Positions 16,129 to 26,486 of a stretch of 54,347 nucleotides of DNA are shown here, in pieces. Positions within the stretch are counted from its first letter, which is position 1. Every line of letters starts with the position of its first letter. The DNA lies in contig NZ_MOWM01000036.1 of the NCBI RefSeq assembly GCF_016082275.1, positions 1-54,347 on the forward strand, given 5' to 3'. The notes below the pieces were generated by a model. The model was not told the DNA's origin and made no database searches. It saw only the letters and a program-made list of their open reading frames with translations. Source of the DNA: Variovorax sp. E3. GTDB lineage: Bacteria; Pseudomonadota; Gammaproteobacteria; Burkholderiales; Burkholderiaceae_C. The position numbers were made by a program, and so were the translations under genes.

Positions 16129-17706
16129 ATGACACAACAAGCAGCAGCAAGTACCCCCGCCAAGCGCCTCGGTCTGAAGGAGCGCTACGCAATGATGACG
16201 CGCGGCCTCGGCTGGGAGACCTCCTACCAGTCGATGGACGACGTGTTTCCCTTCGACAAGTTCGAGGGCATCAAGATCCACGACTGGGACAAGTGGGAAG
16301 ACCCGTTCCGCCTCACCATGGACGCCTACTGGAAGTTCCAGGGCGAGAAGGAGAAGAAGCTCTACGCCATCATCGACGCGTTCCAGCAGAACAACGGCCA
16401 GTTCAACATCAGCGACCCGCGCTACCTGAACACCCTCAAGCTGTTCCTCACGGGCGTGTCGCCGCTGGAATATGCGGCGCACCGCGGCTACGCGATGGCC
16501 GGGCGGTCGTTTCGCGGCGTCGGCGCGCGCGTGGCCTGCCAGATGCAGTCGATCGACGAGCTGCGCCACGCGCAGACGCAGTTCCACACCATCAGCCACT
16601 TCAACAAGTACTTCAACGGCATGCACGACCCGCAGCACATGCACGACCGTGTGTGGTACCTGTCGGTGCCCAAGAGCTACTTCGAGGACGCGATGAGCGC
16701 GGGGCCGTTCGAGTTCATCACGGCCATCTCGTTCTCGTTCGAATACGTGCTCACCAACCTGCTGTTCATGCCCTTCATGAGCGGTGCCGCCTACAACGGC
16801 GACATGGCCACCGTCACCTTCGGCTTCTCGGCGCAGAGCGACGAGTCGCGCCACATGACGCTGGGCCTGGAGGTGGTGAAGTTCATCCTCGAGCAGGACC
16901 CTGCCAACGTGCCCATCGTGCAGAAGTGGGTCGACAAGTGGTTCTGGCGCGGCTACCGGCTGCTCGCGCTGGTGTCCATGATGATGGACTACATGCTGCC
17001 CAAGCGCGTGATGAGCTGGTCGGAAGCCTGGGAGATGTATTTCGAGAAGAACGGCGGCGCGCTGTTCGAAGACCTCTCGCGCTACGGCATCCGCATGCCC
17101 AAGTACCACGAGGTCGCAGCCAAGGAAAAAAGCCGCCTCTCGCACGAGGTGTGGGCCACCTTCAACAACTACGGCCACGCGGCCAACATCAACGTGTGGG
17201 CGCCGCGGCCCGACGAGATGGAGTGGCTCGCCGAAAAGTACCCCGACACCTTCGACACCCTGTACCGCCCGCGCTTCGAGTGGCTGGCCGAACAGGAGAG
17301 GCAGGGCAAGCGCTGGTTCAACAACACGCTGCCCATGCTGTGCCAGACCTGCCAGATCCCGATGGTCTTCACCGAGCCCGACGACCCCACGAAGATCTGC
17401 TACCGAGAAAGCACCTACCACGGCATGAAGCACCACTTCTGTTCCGACGGCTGCAAGGACATCTTCGACGGCGAGCCCGAGAAGTACGTGCAGGCCTGGC
17501 TGCCGGTGCACCAGATCTACCAGGGCAACTGCTTCCCCGAGGGCACCGACCCGACGGCGGAAGGCTTCAACCCGCTGGCCGCGGTGCTCGACTACTACCA
17601 CATCGAGGCGGGCGCGGACAACGGCGAGTTCAACACCTCGCCGGACAAGGCGAACTGGGAACGCTGGACCGGCCAGCACCTGCCGAGCCAGCCCAAGGCC
17701 GCCTGA
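16129..17706 (+). CDS. dmpN: Phenol hydroxylase alpha (catalytic di-iron) subunit P3 (DmpN)
   Basis: A 525-residue oxygenase subunit that hydroxylates phenol and methylphenols to catechols using O2. Both four-helix-bundle iron motifs are visible: an LEYAAHR glutamate followed by the ExxH of DELRHAQT, and a later glutamate (FSFEYVLTN) followed by DESRHMT. A C-terminal YHS-like Cys-containing domain (CQTCQIPMVF, YRESTYHGMKHHFCSDGC) is the expected P3 extension. The start at 16129 follows AAGGACA. Confidence 0.97.
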   Translation: MTQQAAASTPAKRLGLKERYAMMTRGLGWETSYQSMDDVFPFDKFEGIKIHDWDKWEDPFRLTMDAYWKFQGEKEKKLYAIIDAFQQNNGQFNISDPRYLNTLKLFLTGVSPLEYAAHRGYAMAGRSFRGVGARVACQMQSIDELRHAQTQFHTISHFNKYFNGMHDPQHMHDRVWYLSVPKSYFEDAMSAGPFEFITAISFSFEYVLTNLLFMPFMSGAAYNGDMATVTFGFSAQSDESRHMTLGLEVVKFILEQDPANVPIVQKWVDKWFWRGYRLLALVSMMMDYMLPKRVMSWSEAWEMYFEKNGGALFEDLSRYGIRMPKYHEVAAKEKSRLSHEVWATFNNYGHAANINVWAPRPDEMEWLAEKYPDTFDTLYRPRFEWLAEQERQGKRWFNNTLPMLCQTCQIPMVFTEPDDPTKICYRESTYHGMKHHFCSDGCKDIFDGEPEKYVQAWLPVHQIYQGNCFPEGTDPTAEGFNPLAAVLDYYHIEAGADNGEFNTSPDKANWERWTGQHLPSQPKAA

Positions 17707-17782
17707 TCTTCATCCACCCCTTGCGCCCGCCGTGCAGATCGCACGGCGCGGGCGGAGCACATCCCGAATCAAGGAGACCCAC

Positions 17783-18145
17783 ATGTCTGTTGTTGCACTC
17801 GCTCCCGGCTACACCGGCACCGTCGCGGACAGCGAAGACCGCTTCCATGGCAACCGCCTGCTGTACATCGGCTGGGAAGACCACCTCTTGTTCTGTTCCC
17901 CCGTCTGCCTGCCGCTGCCCGCGGCCATGCCCTTCGGCGCGCTGCTGAGCGACGTTCTGCCCGGCGTGTACGGCAGCCACCCCGACTTCGAAAAGATCGA
18001 CTGGGCCGCCACCCAGTGGTTCGATTCCGGCAAGCCCTTCACGCCCGATGCGGCCAAGTCGTTGGCCGACAACGGGCTGGTGCACAAGTCGGCAATCCGC
18101 TTTCGCACACCCGGCCTGAACGGCATCAAGGGCTCGTCGAGCTGA
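17783..18145 (+). CDS. dmpO: Phenol hydroxylase gamma subunit P4 (DmpO)
   Basis: A 120-residue small hydroxylase subunit that completes the DmpLNO complex. The P4 family blocks YIGWEDHLLFCSP and KIDWAATQWFDSGKPFTPD are clear. The ATG at 17783 follows AAGGAGA; an upstream in-frame ATG (17732) lies in the intergenic region without a ribosome site and was rejected. It is codirectional within the operon. Confidence 0.95.
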   Translation: MSVVALAPGYTGTVADSEDRFHGNRLLYIGWEDHLLFCSPVCLPLPAAMPFGALLSDVLPGVYGSHPDFEKIDWAATQWFDSGKPFTPDAAKSLADNGLVHKSAIRFRTPGLNGIKGSSS

Positions 18146-18173
18146 AGGCCCGGCTGTATCAAGGAGCAATGCC

Positions 18174-19241
18174 ATGAGCTTCCAGATCATGATCGAGCCG
18201 CTCGGCCAGGCCGTTGCCGCGCAGGAGGGCCAGACGGTGCTCGACGCCTGCCTGCGCGCCGGCGTATGGCTGCCGCATGCCTGCGGCCACGGCGTGTGCG
18301 GCACGTGCAAGGTGCAGGTGCTCGAAGGCGAGTTCGAGCACGGCGACGCCTCCAACTTCGCGCTGATGGACTTCGAGCGCGACGAGGGCAAGATCCTCGC
18401 GTGCTGCGCCATGGCGCAGGCCGACCTGGTCATCGAGGCCGAGATCGACGAAGACCCCGACGCGCAGTTCCTGCCGCTCGCGGACTTTCATGCCGAGCTG
18501 GTCGAGGCGCGCATGCTCACGCCCACCATCCGCGGCCTGTGGCTGCGCACCGACCGGCCGGCCTCGTTCCAGGCCGGGCAGTACGTGATGCTGCACGTGC
18601 CCGGCGTGGACGGCGCGCGCGCCTTCTCGATCGCCAATGCGCCAGGGGCGGATCTCATCGAGCTGCACGTTCGCCGCGTGCCGCAGGGCCGCGCCACCGG
18701 CTGGCTCCACGACGAATTGCAGGCGGGCGAGCGCCTGCGCTTCACCGCGCCCAACGGCCGCTTCTTCGTGCGCAAGTCGGCGCAACTGCCCATGATCTTC
18801 GTGGCCGGCGGCTCGGGGCTGTCGAGCCCGAAGTCGATGGTGCTCGACCTGCTGGCCGAAGGCTGCACGTTGCCGATCACGCTGGTGCAGGGCGCGCGCA
18901 ACGCCGGCGAGCTGTACTACCGCGAGCTGTTCGAGGAACTCGCCGAGCGGCACCCCAACTTCACCTATCTGCCGGTGTTGTCGGACCTTGCCGACTCGCC
19001 CGAGGGTTCCGACTGGACCGGCGCGCGCGGCTACGCCCACGAGGCGCTCAAGGCCCATTTCGCCAACGACTTCCGCGGCCACAAGGCCTACCTGTGCGGA
19101 CCGCCGCCGATGACCGAGGCCTGCATCGCCACGCTGATGCAGGGCCGCCTCTTCGAGCGCGACATCTACACCGAGAAGTTCTTCACCGCGGCCGACGCCG
19201 CTTCGGCCGCGCCGCGCAGCCCGCTCTTCAAGGCGCTGTGA
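18174..19241 (+). CDS. dmpP: Phenol hydroxylase reductase P5 (DmpP)
   Basis: A 355-residue NADH:hydroxylase reductase that passes electrons from NADH through FAD and a [2Fe-2S] centre to the oxygenase. The N-terminal plant-type ferredoxin domain holds CGHGVCGTC with a later Cys (LACCAMAQ). The FAD domain has RAFSIANAP, and the NAD domain has GGSGLSSPKS and the terminal YLCGPPPMTEA. A good AAGGAG site precedes the ATG. The stop is one base from the ferredoxin start, indicating coupled translation. Confidence 0.96.
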   Translation: MSFQIMIEPLGQAVAAQEGQTVLDACLRAGVWLPHACGHGVCGTCKVQVLEGEFEHGDASNFALMDFERDEGKILACCAMAQADLVIEAEIDEDPDAQFLPLADFHAELVEARMLTPTIRGLWLRTDRPASFQAGQYVMLHVPGVDGARAFSIANAPGADLIELHVRRVPQGRATGWLHDELQAGERLRFTAPNGRFFVRKSAQLPMIFVAGGSGLSSPKSMVLDLLAEGCTLPITLVQGARNAGELYYRELFEELAERHPNFTYLPVLSDLADSPEGSDWTGARGYAHEALKAHFANDFRGHKAYLCGPPPMTEACIATLMQGRLFERDIYTEKFFTAADAASAAPRSPLFKAL

Positions 19242-19242
19242 C

Positions 19243-19587
19243 ATGGAAGCCCCCATGAGCTTTTCCGTGGCCATCGGCAACACGCAGGAGCGCTACCCCT
19301 GCCGCACCGACCAGACCCTGCTGGGCGGCATGGAGCAACTCGGCCGCAAGGGCATTCCCGTCGGCTGCCGCGGCGGCGGCTGCGGCGTGTGCAAGGTGCG
19401 CATCGAGTCGGGCGCCGTGCGCCGCGAGCGCATGAGCCGCAGCCACGTCAGCGTTGCCGAAGAGGCACAGGGCTACGTGCTGGCCTGCCGCGCCTATCCG
19501 CAGAGCGATCTGCAGCTGCAGGCCGTCGCCGCATTGGCGCGCTGCCTGGAGCGCCGTCTTTCACCCCGTTCCCCCACCACCAACTGA
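19243..19587 (+). CDS. dmpQ: Chloroplast-type [2Fe-2S] ferredoxin (DmpQ)
   Basis: A 114-residue ferredoxin with the cluster motif [11 protein letters not shown] and the distal Cys in VLACRAYP. In dmp/xyl/nah operons this ferredoxin (XylT/DmpQ) re-reduces the catechol 2,3-dioxygenase iron after inactivation by methylcatechols, fitting its place directly before dmpB. Two starts are possible: ATG 19243 (MEAPMSF) or ATG 19255 (MSFSVAIG), the latter with a GGAAG site; the shorter form may be the true one. Confidence 0.93.
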   Translation: MEAPMSFSVAIGNTQERYPCRTDQTLLGGMEQLGRKGIPVGCRGGGCGVCKVRIESGAVRRERMSRSHVSVAEEAQGYVLACRAYPQSDLQLQAVAALARCLERRLSPRSPTTN

Positions 19588-19609
19588 CCCCACCCGAAGG
19601 AGACTCACC

Positions 19610-20542
19610 ATGGCACTCACAGGCGTTTTGCGTCCCGGACACGTGCAACTGCGCGTACTGGACATGGCTGCCGCCATCCGGCACTACACCCAGGTCATCG
19701 GCCTGATCGAAACCGCGCGCGATGCGCAGGGCCGCGTCTATCTCAAGGCCTGGGACGAGCACGACCACCACAGCGTGGTGCTGCGCGAGGCCGACCAGGC
19801 CGGCATGGACTTCATGGGCTTCCGGGTCGATTCGCCGGCCACGCTGGAGAAGCTCGCCGCCGACCTCAAGGCCAGCGGCCTGGCCGGCGACATGCAGTGG
19901 ATCGATGCCGGCGAGCACCTGCGCACCGGCAAGCGCTTTCGCTTCACCGTGCCCACCGGCCATTCGATCGAGCTGTTCGCCGAGAAAGAAAAGGTCGGCA
20001 ACGGCATGCCCTACGAAAACCCCGAGATCTACCCCGAAGACCTCAAGGGCATGGCGCCTTCGCGCTTCGACCATTGCCTGCTGTACGGCGACGACCTGGA
20101 CGGCACCATGAAGCTCTTCACCGAAGTGCTCGGCTTCGAGCTGGCCGAGAGCGTGGTGGCCGGACCCGAGCGCATGTACATCGCGGCCTTTCTTTCATGC
20201 TCGACCAAGCCGCACGACATCGCCTTCATCCGCCATCCGGAGAAGAACAAGTTCCACCATGCCTCGTTCCTGCTGGACAACTGGGGCGAGGTGCTGAAGG
20301 CGGCGGACATCATCTCCAGGAAGCGCGTGTCGCTGGACATCGGCCCCACGCGGCACGGCATCACCCGCGGCGAAACCATCTACTTCTTCGACCCGAGCGG
20401 CAACCGCAACGAGGTGTTCTCCGGCGGCTATGTGTTCTATCCGGACAAGCCGCCGCTGGTGTGGACCGACGACGAACTCGGGCGCGCGATCTTCTATCAC
20501 GACCGCAAGCTCAACGAGAACTTCCTGAGCGTGCTGACCTGA
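19610..20542 (+). CDS. dmpB: Catechol 2,3-dioxygenase (DmpB)
   Basis: A 310-residue extradiol ring-cleavage dioxygenase (Fe2+), which opens catechol to 2-hydroxymuconic semialdehyde. Two vicinal-oxygen-chelate domains are present. Iron ligands are visible as the His of FDHCLLYGD (about 155), a His of FHHASFLL (216/217) and the Glu of NRNEVFSGG (about 268), offset two to three residues from the classic XylE numbering. The ATG at 19610 follows GAAGGAGA. Confidence 0.97.
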   Translation: MALTGVLRPGHVQLRVLDMAAAIRHYTQVIGLIETARDAQGRVYLKAWDEHDHHSVVLREADQAGMDFMGFRVDSPATLEKLAADLKASGLAGDMQWIDAGEHLRTGKRFRFTVPTGHSIELFAEKEKVGNGMPYENPEIYPEDLKGMAPSRFDHCLLYGDDLDGTMKLFTEVLGFELAESVVAGPERMYIAAFLSCSTKPHDIAFIRHPEKNKFHHASFLLDNWGEVLKAADIISRKRVSLDIGPTRHGITRGETIYFFDPSGNRNEVFSGGYVFYPDKPPLVWTDDELGRAIFYHDRKLNENFLSVLT

Positions 20543-20552
20543 GGAGCGGGCG

Positions 20553-22007
20553 ATGAAGCAGTTCATGAACTTCATCGGCGGCGAGTTCGTCGCCACCTCG
20601 AAGACCTTCGAGAACCGGGCGCCGGTCGACAACCGGCTGATCGGCCAGGTGCACGAGGCCGGCGCGGCCGAGGTCGACGCCGCCGTGCGCGCGGCCCGCG
20701 CGGCGCTGGACGGCGAATGGGGCCGCATGAGCGTGGCGCGCCGCGTGGAGCTGCTGCATGCGGTGGCCGACGAGATCAACCGGCGCTTCGACGACTTTCT
20801 CCAGGCCGAGATGGCCGACACCGGCAAGCCCCATGCGCTGGCCTCGCACGTGGACATTCCGCGCGGCGCGGCCAATTTCAAGGTGTTTGCCGACATCGTG
20901 AAGAACGTGCCCACCGAGAGCTTCGAGATGGCCACGCCCGACGGCGGGCAGGCCGTCAACTACGCGGTGCGCTCGCCGCTGGGCGTCATCGGCGTGGTGT
21001 GCCCATGGAACCTGCCGCTGCTCCTGATGACCTGGAAGGTCGGTCCCGCGCTGGCCTGCGGCAACACCGTGATCGTGAAGCCTTCGGAAGAAACCCCGGC
21101 CACCGCCACGCTGCTCGGCGAGGTGATGAACGCCGTGGGCATTCCGCCGGGCGTCTACAACGTGGTGCACGGCTTCGGCCCCGATTCGGCGGGCGAGTTC
21201 CTCACGAGGCATCCTGGCGTGAACGGCATCACATTCACCGGCGAGACCCGCACCGGCGAGGCCATCATGGCGGCGGCCGCCAAGGGCGTGCGACCTGTGT
21301 CCTTCGAGCTGGGCGGCAAGAACGCGGGGCTGGTGTTCGCCGATGCCGACTTCGACAAGGCGGTGGCCGGCATCGCGCGTTCGGCCTTCGAGAACTGCGG
21401 CCAGGTGTGCCTGGGCACCGAGCGGGTCTACGTGCAGCGTCCCATCTTCGAGAAGTTCGTCGCGGCGCTGAAGCTCAAGGCGGAGGCGATGAAGCCCGGA
21501 CCTTCGGAGGAGGCCGGCGTGGGCATCGGTCCGCTGATCTCGCGCGAACACCAGCAGAAGGTGCTGTCGTACTACCGCAAGGCGGTGGAGGCGGGCGCCA
21601 CCGTGGTCACCGGCGGCGGCGTGCCACAGATGAAAGGCGCGCTGGCCGAAGGCCATTGGGTGCAGCCCACCATCTGGACCGGCCTGCCCGAGACGGCCGC
21701 GGTGATCCGCGAGGAGATCTTCGGCCCGTGCTGCCACATCGCGCCCTTCGACACCGAGGAAGAAGCCGTCGCGCTGGCCAACGCCACCGACTACGGGCTG
21801 GCCACCACCGTGTGGACCCAGAACCTGGGCACCGCGCACCGCGTGGCCAGGCAGGTCGAGGTGGGCATCTGCTGGGTCAACAGCTGGTTCCTGCGCGACC
21901 TGCGCACCGCATTCGGCGGGGCCAAGGCCTCGGGCATCGGCCGCGAAGGCGGGGTGCACTCGCTGGAGTTCTACACGGAACTGCGCAATGTGTGCATCAA
22001 GCTGTGA
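20553..22007 (+). CDS. dmpC: 2-Hydroxymuconic semialdehyde dehydrogenase (DmpC)
   Basis: A 484-residue aldehyde dehydrogenase, oxidising the ring-cleavage product with NAD+ to 2-hydroxymuconate (the 4-oxalocrotonate branch). Motifs: NAD-binding VCPWNLPLL and GNTVIVKPSEETP, general base FELGGKNAG and the catalytic cysteine in NCGQVCLGTERV. Length and C-terminus match DmpC/XylG. It follows dmpB by 10 bp with a GAGGAGCGG ribosome site. Confidence 0.96.
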   Translation: MKQFMNFIGGEFVATSKTFENRAPVDNRLIGQVHEAGAAEVDAAVRAARAALDGEWGRMSVARRVELLHAVADEINRRFDDFLQAEMADTGKPHALASHVDIPRGAANFKVFADIVKNVPTESFEMATPDGGQAVNYAVRSPLGVIGVVCPWNLPLLLMTWKVGPALACGNTVIVKPSEETPATATLLGEVMNAVGIPPGVYNVVHGFGPDSAGEFLTRHPGVNGITFTGETRTGEAIMAAAAKGVRPVSFELGGKNAGLVFADADFDKAVAGIARSAFENCGQVCLGTERVYVQRPIFEKFVAALKLKAEAMKPGPSEEAGVGIGPLISREHQQKVLSYYRKAVEAGATVVTGGGVPQMKGALAEGHWVQPTIWTGLPETAAVIREEIFGPCCHIAPFDTEEEAVALANATDYGLATTVWTQNLGTAHRVARQVEVGICWVNSWFLRDLRTAFGGAKASGIGREGGVHSLEFYTELRNVCIKL

Positions 22008-22017
22008 GGACCGTGCC

Positions 22018-22854
22018 GTGAACAACCCCGAGATCGCCCGCAGCGTGCGCACCGGCGCCTTCGACACCAACGTGCACGACATGGGGCAGGGCGCGCCGGT
22101 GCTCCTCATGCACGGCTCCGGCCCGGGCGTGAGCGCGTGGGCCAACTGGCGGCTGGTGTTGCCGGTGCTCGCGAAGACGTGCCGCGTGGTCGCGCCCGAC
22201 ATGGCCGGCTTCGGCTACACACAGCGCGTGCCCGGCGCGGCCTACAGCATGGACGCATGGGTGCGGCAGGCGCTCGACCTGCTCGATGCGCTGGACATCG
22301 AGCGCGCCGACGTGGTCGGCAATTCCTTCGGCGGCGCGTTGGCCCTGGCACTGGCCATCCGTGCACCGCACCGCGTGCGCCGGCTGGTGCTGATGGGCAG
22401 CGTCGGCGTGCCCTTCGACATCACGCCGGGGCTGGACGCGGTATGGGGCTACACGCCGTCGTTCGAGAACATGCGCCGCATCATGGACGTGTTCGCCTTC
22501 GACCGGGCGCTGGTCACCGACGAGCTGGCGCGGTTGCGCTACGAGGCCAGCATGCGGCCGGGCTTCCAGGAGTCGTTCGGCGCGATGTTCCCCGCGCCGC
22601 GCCAGCGCTGGGTCGACGCCATGGCCAGCCCCGAGGCCGCGATTCGCGCGCTGCCGCACGAAACGCTGCTGATCCACGGCCGCGAAGACCAGGTCATTCC
22701 GCTGGCCACCTCGCTCACGCTGGCGCAGTGGATTTCCCGCAGCCAGCTGCACGTGTTCGGCCGCTGCGGCCACTGGACGCAGATCGAGCACAGCGCGCGC
22801 TTCGCCCGCCTGGTGGGCGACTTCCTGGCCGAGACCGATCCACCGATTCACTGA
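22018..22854 (+). CDS. dmpD: 2-Hydroxymuconic semialdehyde hydrolase (DmpD)
   Basis: A 278-residue alpha/beta hydrolase of the meta-cleavage-product hydrolase family, which releases formate or a carboxylate from ring-cleavage products of substituted catechols. Nucleophile elbow GNSFGGALAL, acid in HGREDQVIP, catalytic His in GRCGHWTQIEH, and an oxyanion segment LMHGSGPGVSAW typical of XylF/DmpD. The GTG start at 22018 lies 10 bp after the dmpC stop and gives the family N-terminus NNPEIARS. Confidence 0.95.
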   Translation: MNNPEIARSVRTGAFDTNVHDMGQGAPVLLMHGSGPGVSAWANWRLVLPVLAKTCRVVAPDMAGFGYTQRVPGAAYSMDAWVRQALDLLDALDIERADVVGNSFGGALALALAIRAPHRVRRLVLMGSVGVPFDITPGLDAVWGYTPSFENMRRIMDVFAFDRALVTDELARLRYEASMRPGFQESFGAMFPAPRQRWVDAMASPEAAIRALPHETLLIHGREDQVIPLATSLTLAQWISRSQLHVFGRCGHWTQIEHSARFARLVGDFLAETDPPIH

Positions 22855-22869
22855 AGAAAAAGCAAACCC

Positions 22870-23652
22870 ATGGACACCACTCTCATCCACCAACTCGGCG
22901 ACGAGCTGTACGGCGCGCTGCGCGGGCGCAGCGCGGTCGAGCCGCTCACCAGCCGCCACGAAGGCATCACCATCGCCGACGCGTACGGCGTGCAGCAACG
23001 CATGATCGCGCGCCGCACCGAGGCCGGCGAGCGCATCGTCGGCAAGAAGATCGGCGTGACTTCGCGCGCGGTGATGAACATGCTCGGCGTCTACCAACCC
23101 GACTTCGGCTATCTGCTCGACGGCATGATCGTCGGCGAGGGCGAGAGCATCGACAGCAGCACTCTCATCCAACCCAAGGCCGAGGGCGAGATCGCCTTCA
23201 TCCTCAAGCGCGACCTGATGGGCCCCGGCATCGGCAACGCCGACGTGCTGGCGGCCACCGAATGCGTGATGCCGTGCTTCGAGATCGTCGACTCGCGCAT
23301 CCGCGACTGGAAGATCAAGATCGCCGACACGGTGGCCGACAACGCCTCCTGCGGCGTCTTCGTGCTGGGCGACAGCGCGGTGGACCCGCGCCGCATCGAT
23401 CTCTCCACCTGCGGCATGGTGCTCGAGAAGAACGGCGAAATCATCGCCACCGGCGCAGGGGCCGCGGCGCTCGGCTCGCCCGTCAACGCCGTGGCCTGGC
23501 TGGCCAACACGTTGGGGGCGCTGGGCATCGGCCTGAAGGCCGGCGAGGTGATTCTTTCGGGCGCGCTCGCGGCCATGTTCCCCGCCAAGGCCGGCGACAA
23601 CTTCCGCGTCTCCATTGGCGGATTGGGCGATTGCTCGGTCCGCTTTCACTGA
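22870..23652 (+). CDS. dmpE: 2-Oxopent-4-enoate hydratase (DmpE)
   Basis: A 260-residue metal-dependent hydratase of the FAH-like MhpD family. It adds water to 2-oxopent-4-enoate to give 4-hydroxy-2-oxovalerate. Recognisable blocks are GKKIGVTSRAVMNMLGVYQPDFG, EGEIAFILKRDL and SVRFH at the end. It is paralogous to dmpH, which lies 2 kb downstream. The ATG follows GAAGAAAAAGC. Confidence 0.95.
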   Translation: MDTTLIHQLGDELYGALRGRSAVEPLTSRHEGITIADAYGVQQRMIARRTEAGERIVGKKIGVTSRAVMNMLGVYQPDFGYLLDGMIVGEGESIDSSTLIQPKAEGEIAFILKRDLMGPGIGNADVLAATECVMPCFEIVDSRIRDWKIKIADTVADNASCGVFVLGDSAVDPRRIDLSTCGMVLEKNGEIIATGAGAAALGSPVNAVAWLANTLGALGIGLKAGEVILSGALAAMFPAKAGDNFRVSIGGLGDCSVRFH

Positions 23653-23670
23653 AGAAAAGGAAAACTTCCC

Positions 23671-24594
23671 ATGACGAAAAAGATCAGGTGCGCACTGATC
23701 GGGCCGGGCAACATCGGCACCGACCTGCTCGCCAAGCTGCAGCGCAGCCCCGTGCTGGAGCCTGTGTGGATGGTGGGCATCGACCCCGAGTCGGACGGCT
23801 TGAAGCGGGCAAGGGAAATGGGGCTCAAGACCACGGCCGAGGGCGTGGACGGCCTCCTGCCGCACGTGCAGGCCGACGGCGTGCAGATCGCGTTCGACGC
23901 CACCAGCGCCTACGTGCATGCCGAAAACAGTGCCAGGCTCAATGCGCTCGGCGTGCTGATGATCGACCTCACGCCGGCGGCCATCGGCCCGTTCTGCGTG
24001 CCGCCCGTCAACCTGAAGGACCTGATGGCGCGGCCGGGAGAGCGGCCCGTGAACGTCAACATGGTCACCTGCGGCGGGCAGGCCACCATTCCGATGGTGG
24101 CGGCCGTCTCGCGCGTGCAGCCCGTGGCCTACGGCGAGATCGTTGCCACGGTGTCCAGCCGCTCGGTGGGGCCGGGCACGCGCCGCAACATCGACGAGTT
24201 CACCCGCACCACGGCCGGTGCGGTCGAGCGCGTGGGCGGCGCCGCCAAGGGCAAGGCGATCATCATCGTCAACCCGGCCGAGCCGCCGCTGATCATGCGC
24301 GACACCGTGCACTGCCTGACCGAGGACACGCCCGACGAGGCGCGCATCACCGCCTCGGTGCACGAGATGCTCGCCGAGGTGCGCAGGTACGTGCCGGGCT
24401 ACAGGCTGGTGAACGGCCCGGTGTTCGACGGCAAGCGGGTGTCGATCTACCTGGAGGTCGAAGGCCTGGGCGACTACCTGCCCAAGTACGCCGGCAACCT
24501 CGACATCATGACCGCCGCCGCCGCGCGCACCGCCGAGATGTTCGCCGAGGCAATGCTCGCCTCCGCCCCGCCGATCGAAGCCCTCGTGGCATAG
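23671..24594 (+). CDS. dmpF: Acylating acetaldehyde dehydrogenase (DmpF)
   Basis: A 307-residue CoA-acylating dehydrogenase, converting acetaldehyde to acetyl-CoA with NAD+. The Rossmann motif [10 protein letters not shown] is at the N-terminus, with the catalytic cysteine in [12 protein letters not shown] (about residue 134). It forms a channelling complex with the aldolase DmpG, whose gene starts 10 bp downstream, so toxic acetaldehyde is handed over directly. Confidence 0.97.
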   Translation: MTKKIRCALIGPGNIGTDLLAKLQRSPVLEPVWMVGIDPESDGLKRAREMGLKTTAEGVDGLLPHVQADGVQIAFDATSAYVHAENSARLNALGVLMIDLTPAAIGPFCVPPVNLKDLMARPGERPVNVNMVTCGGQATIPMVAAVSRVQPVAYGEIVATVSSRSVGPGTRRNIDEFTRTTAGAVERVGGAAKGKAIIIVNPAEPPLIMRDTVHCLTEDTPDEARITASVHEMLAEVRRYVPGYRLVNGPVFDGKRVSIYLEVEGLGDYLPKYAGNLDIMTAAAARTAEMFAEAMLASAPPIEALVA

Positions 24595-24604
24595 GAACCA
24601 CCCC

Positions 24605-25669
24605 ATGACCCCAACGAACCTGAAGGGCCGCCGCGTCACCGTGCACGACATGACGCTGCGCGACGGCATGCACCCCAAGCGCCACCTGATGACGCTCGAA
24701 CAGATGGCCAGCATTGCCACCGGCCTGGACGAGGCCGGCGTGCCGCTCATCGAAGTGACGCACGGCGACGGGCTGGGCGGCAGCTCGGTCAACTATGGCT
24801 TTCCGGCCCACACCGACGAGCAGTACCTGGGCACCGTCGTTCCGCTGATGAAGCAGGCCAAGGTGTCGGCGCTGCTCATTCCCGGCATCGGCACCGTCGA
24901 CCACCTGCGCATGGCGCACGGCCTGGGCGTGCACACCGTGCGCGTGGCCACGCATTGCACCGAGGCCGACGTGTCCGAGCAGCACATCGCCATGGCACGC
25001 AAGCTCGGCATGGACACCGTGGGATTCCTCATGATGGCCCACATGGCTTCGCCGCAGACGCTGGTGAGCCAGGCACTGCTGATGGAAGGCTACGGCGCCA
25101 ACTGCATCTACGTGACCGATTCGGCCGGCTACATGCTGCCCGACGACGTGACGGCGCGCATCGGCGCCGTGCGCGCCGCGCTCAAGCCCGAGACCGAACT
25201 GGGCTTTCACGGGCACCACAACCTCGCCATGGGCGTGGCGAACTCGATCGCGGCGGTGGCCGCGGGCGCGAACCGCATCGACGCCGCCGCCGCGGGCCTG
25301 GGCGCCGGCGCGGGCAACACGCCGATGGAAGTGTTCGTCGCCGTGTGCGAGCGCATGGGCATCGAGACCGGTGTGGACGTGTTCCGCATCCAGGACGTGG
25401 CCGAAGACCGCGTGGTGCCCATCATGGACCACGTGATCCGCGTGGACCGCGACTCGCTCACGCTCGGCTACGCGGGCGTGTACTCCAGCTTCCTGCTGTT
25501 CGCCAAGCGGGCCGGGGCGAAATACGGCGTGCCGGCGCGCGAGATCCTGGTGGAACTCGGGCGGCGCGGCATGGTCGGCGGGCAGGAAGACATGATCGAA
25601 GACACGGCCATCACGCTGGCCCGCAGGCGAACCAGCGGCCACGCGGCCGCACAGGAGACACACGCATGA
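24605..25669 (+). CDS. dmpG: 4-Hydroxy-2-oxovalerate aldolase (DmpG)
   Basis: A 354-residue class II (metal-dependent) aldolase of the HMG-CoA lyase-like DRE-TIM family, cleaving 4-hydroxy-2-oxovalerate to pyruvate and acetaldehyde. The [10 protein letters not shown] motif carries the catalytic Arg and metal Asp; the metal histidines are in [11 protein letters not shown]. The C-terminal communication domain for DmpF is present. Its stop overlaps the dmpH start (ATGA). Confidence 0.97.
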   Translation: MTPTNLKGRRVTVHDMTLRDGMHPKRHLMTLEQMASIATGLDEAGVPLIEVTHGDGLGGSSVNYGFPAHTDEQYLGTVVPLMKQAKVSALLIPGIGTVDHLRMAHGLGVHTVRVATHCTEADVSEQHIAMARKLGMDTVGFLMMAHMASPQTLVSQALLMEGYGANCIYVTDSAGYMLPDDVTARIGAVRAALKPETELGFHGHHNLAMGVANSIAAVAAGANRIDAAAAGLGAGAGNTPMEVFVAVCERMGIETGVDVFRIQDVAEDRVVPIMDHVIRVDRDSLTLGYAGVYSSFLLFAKRAGAKYGVPAREILVELGRRGMVGGQEDMIEDTAITLARRRTSGHAAAQETHA

Positions 25670-26454
25670 AGCTCGACGCCGCCACCATCGCCGCTCTCGC
25701 GCAGCACCTGGAAACCTGCGAGCTCGAGGCGCGCGACACCCCCAAGATCACCGACGAATATCCGCACATGGATTGGGATGACGCCTACGCCATCCAGAAC
25801 GAGATCCGTCGCCGCAAGCTCGAACGGGGCCACCGCATCATCGGCCTGAAGGCCGGGCTCACCTCGCACGCCAAGATGAAGCAGATGGGCGTGACCACGC
25901 CGGTCTTCGGCTTCATGGCCGACAACTTCGCGGTGCCCGAGGGCGGCGAATGCCGGGTGAGCGAGCTGATCCACCCCAAGGTGGAACCCGAGATCGCCTT
26001 CGTGACGAAGCGCGCGCTCAAGGGGCCGGGCTGCCACATCGGCGCCGTGCTCGCGGCCACCGACTTCGTGCTTCCCGGCATCGAGGTGATCGACAGCCGC
26101 TACCGCGACTTCAAGTTCGACCTGAAGAGCGTGGTGGCCGACAACACCTCGGCCTCGCGCTTCGTGGTCGGCGGGCGCGCCGTGTCCGCCGGCGAACTCG
26201 ACCTGCGCACCACCGGCATCGTGCTGGAGAAGAACGGCGAGCCCGTGGCCTTCGGCGCCGGTGCTGCCGTGCTGGGCCATCCGGCCGCGGCCATCGCGAT
26301 GCTGGCCAATCACCTGGGCGCGCGCGGCGAGGAGATCCCGGCCGGCACGCTCATCCTGTCGGGCGGCATCACCGAGGCGGTGGCCGTGAAGGCGGGGGAT
26401 TCGGTCACGCTCAAGGTGCAGGGCATGGGCAGCGTCGGGCTGCGCTTCGTCTGA
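25666..26454 (+). CDS. dmpH: 4-Oxalocrotonate decarboxylase (DmpH)
   Basis: A 262-residue FAH-like decarboxylase that converts 2-oxohex-3-enedioate to 2-oxopent-4-enoate, working in complex with DmpE. Blocks: [48 protein letters not shown] and the terminal SVGLRFV. The start is fixed by a 4-bp overlap with dmpG and an AGGAG site inside that gene. Confidence 0.95.
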   Translation: MKLDAATIAALAQHLETCELEARDTPKITDEYPHMDWDDAYAIQNEIRRRKLERGHRIIGLKAGLTSHAKMKQMGVTTPVFGFMADNFAVPEGGECRVSELIHPKVEPEIAFVTKRALKGPGCHIGAVLAATDFVLPGIEVIDSRYRDFKFDLKSVVADNTSASRFVVGGRAVSAGELDLRTTGIVLEKNGEPVAFGAGAAVLGHPAAAIAMLANHLGARGEEIPAGTLILSGGITEAVAVKAGDSVTLKVQGMGSVGLRFV

Positions 26455-26486
26455 CGAACTGAAGAACGAAAGAAGGAAAACACGCC

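Noticed and set aside
20511..24792. Two long minus-strand frames across dmpB-dmpF
   Set aside because: Both are shadows of well-supported dmp genes on the plus strand.
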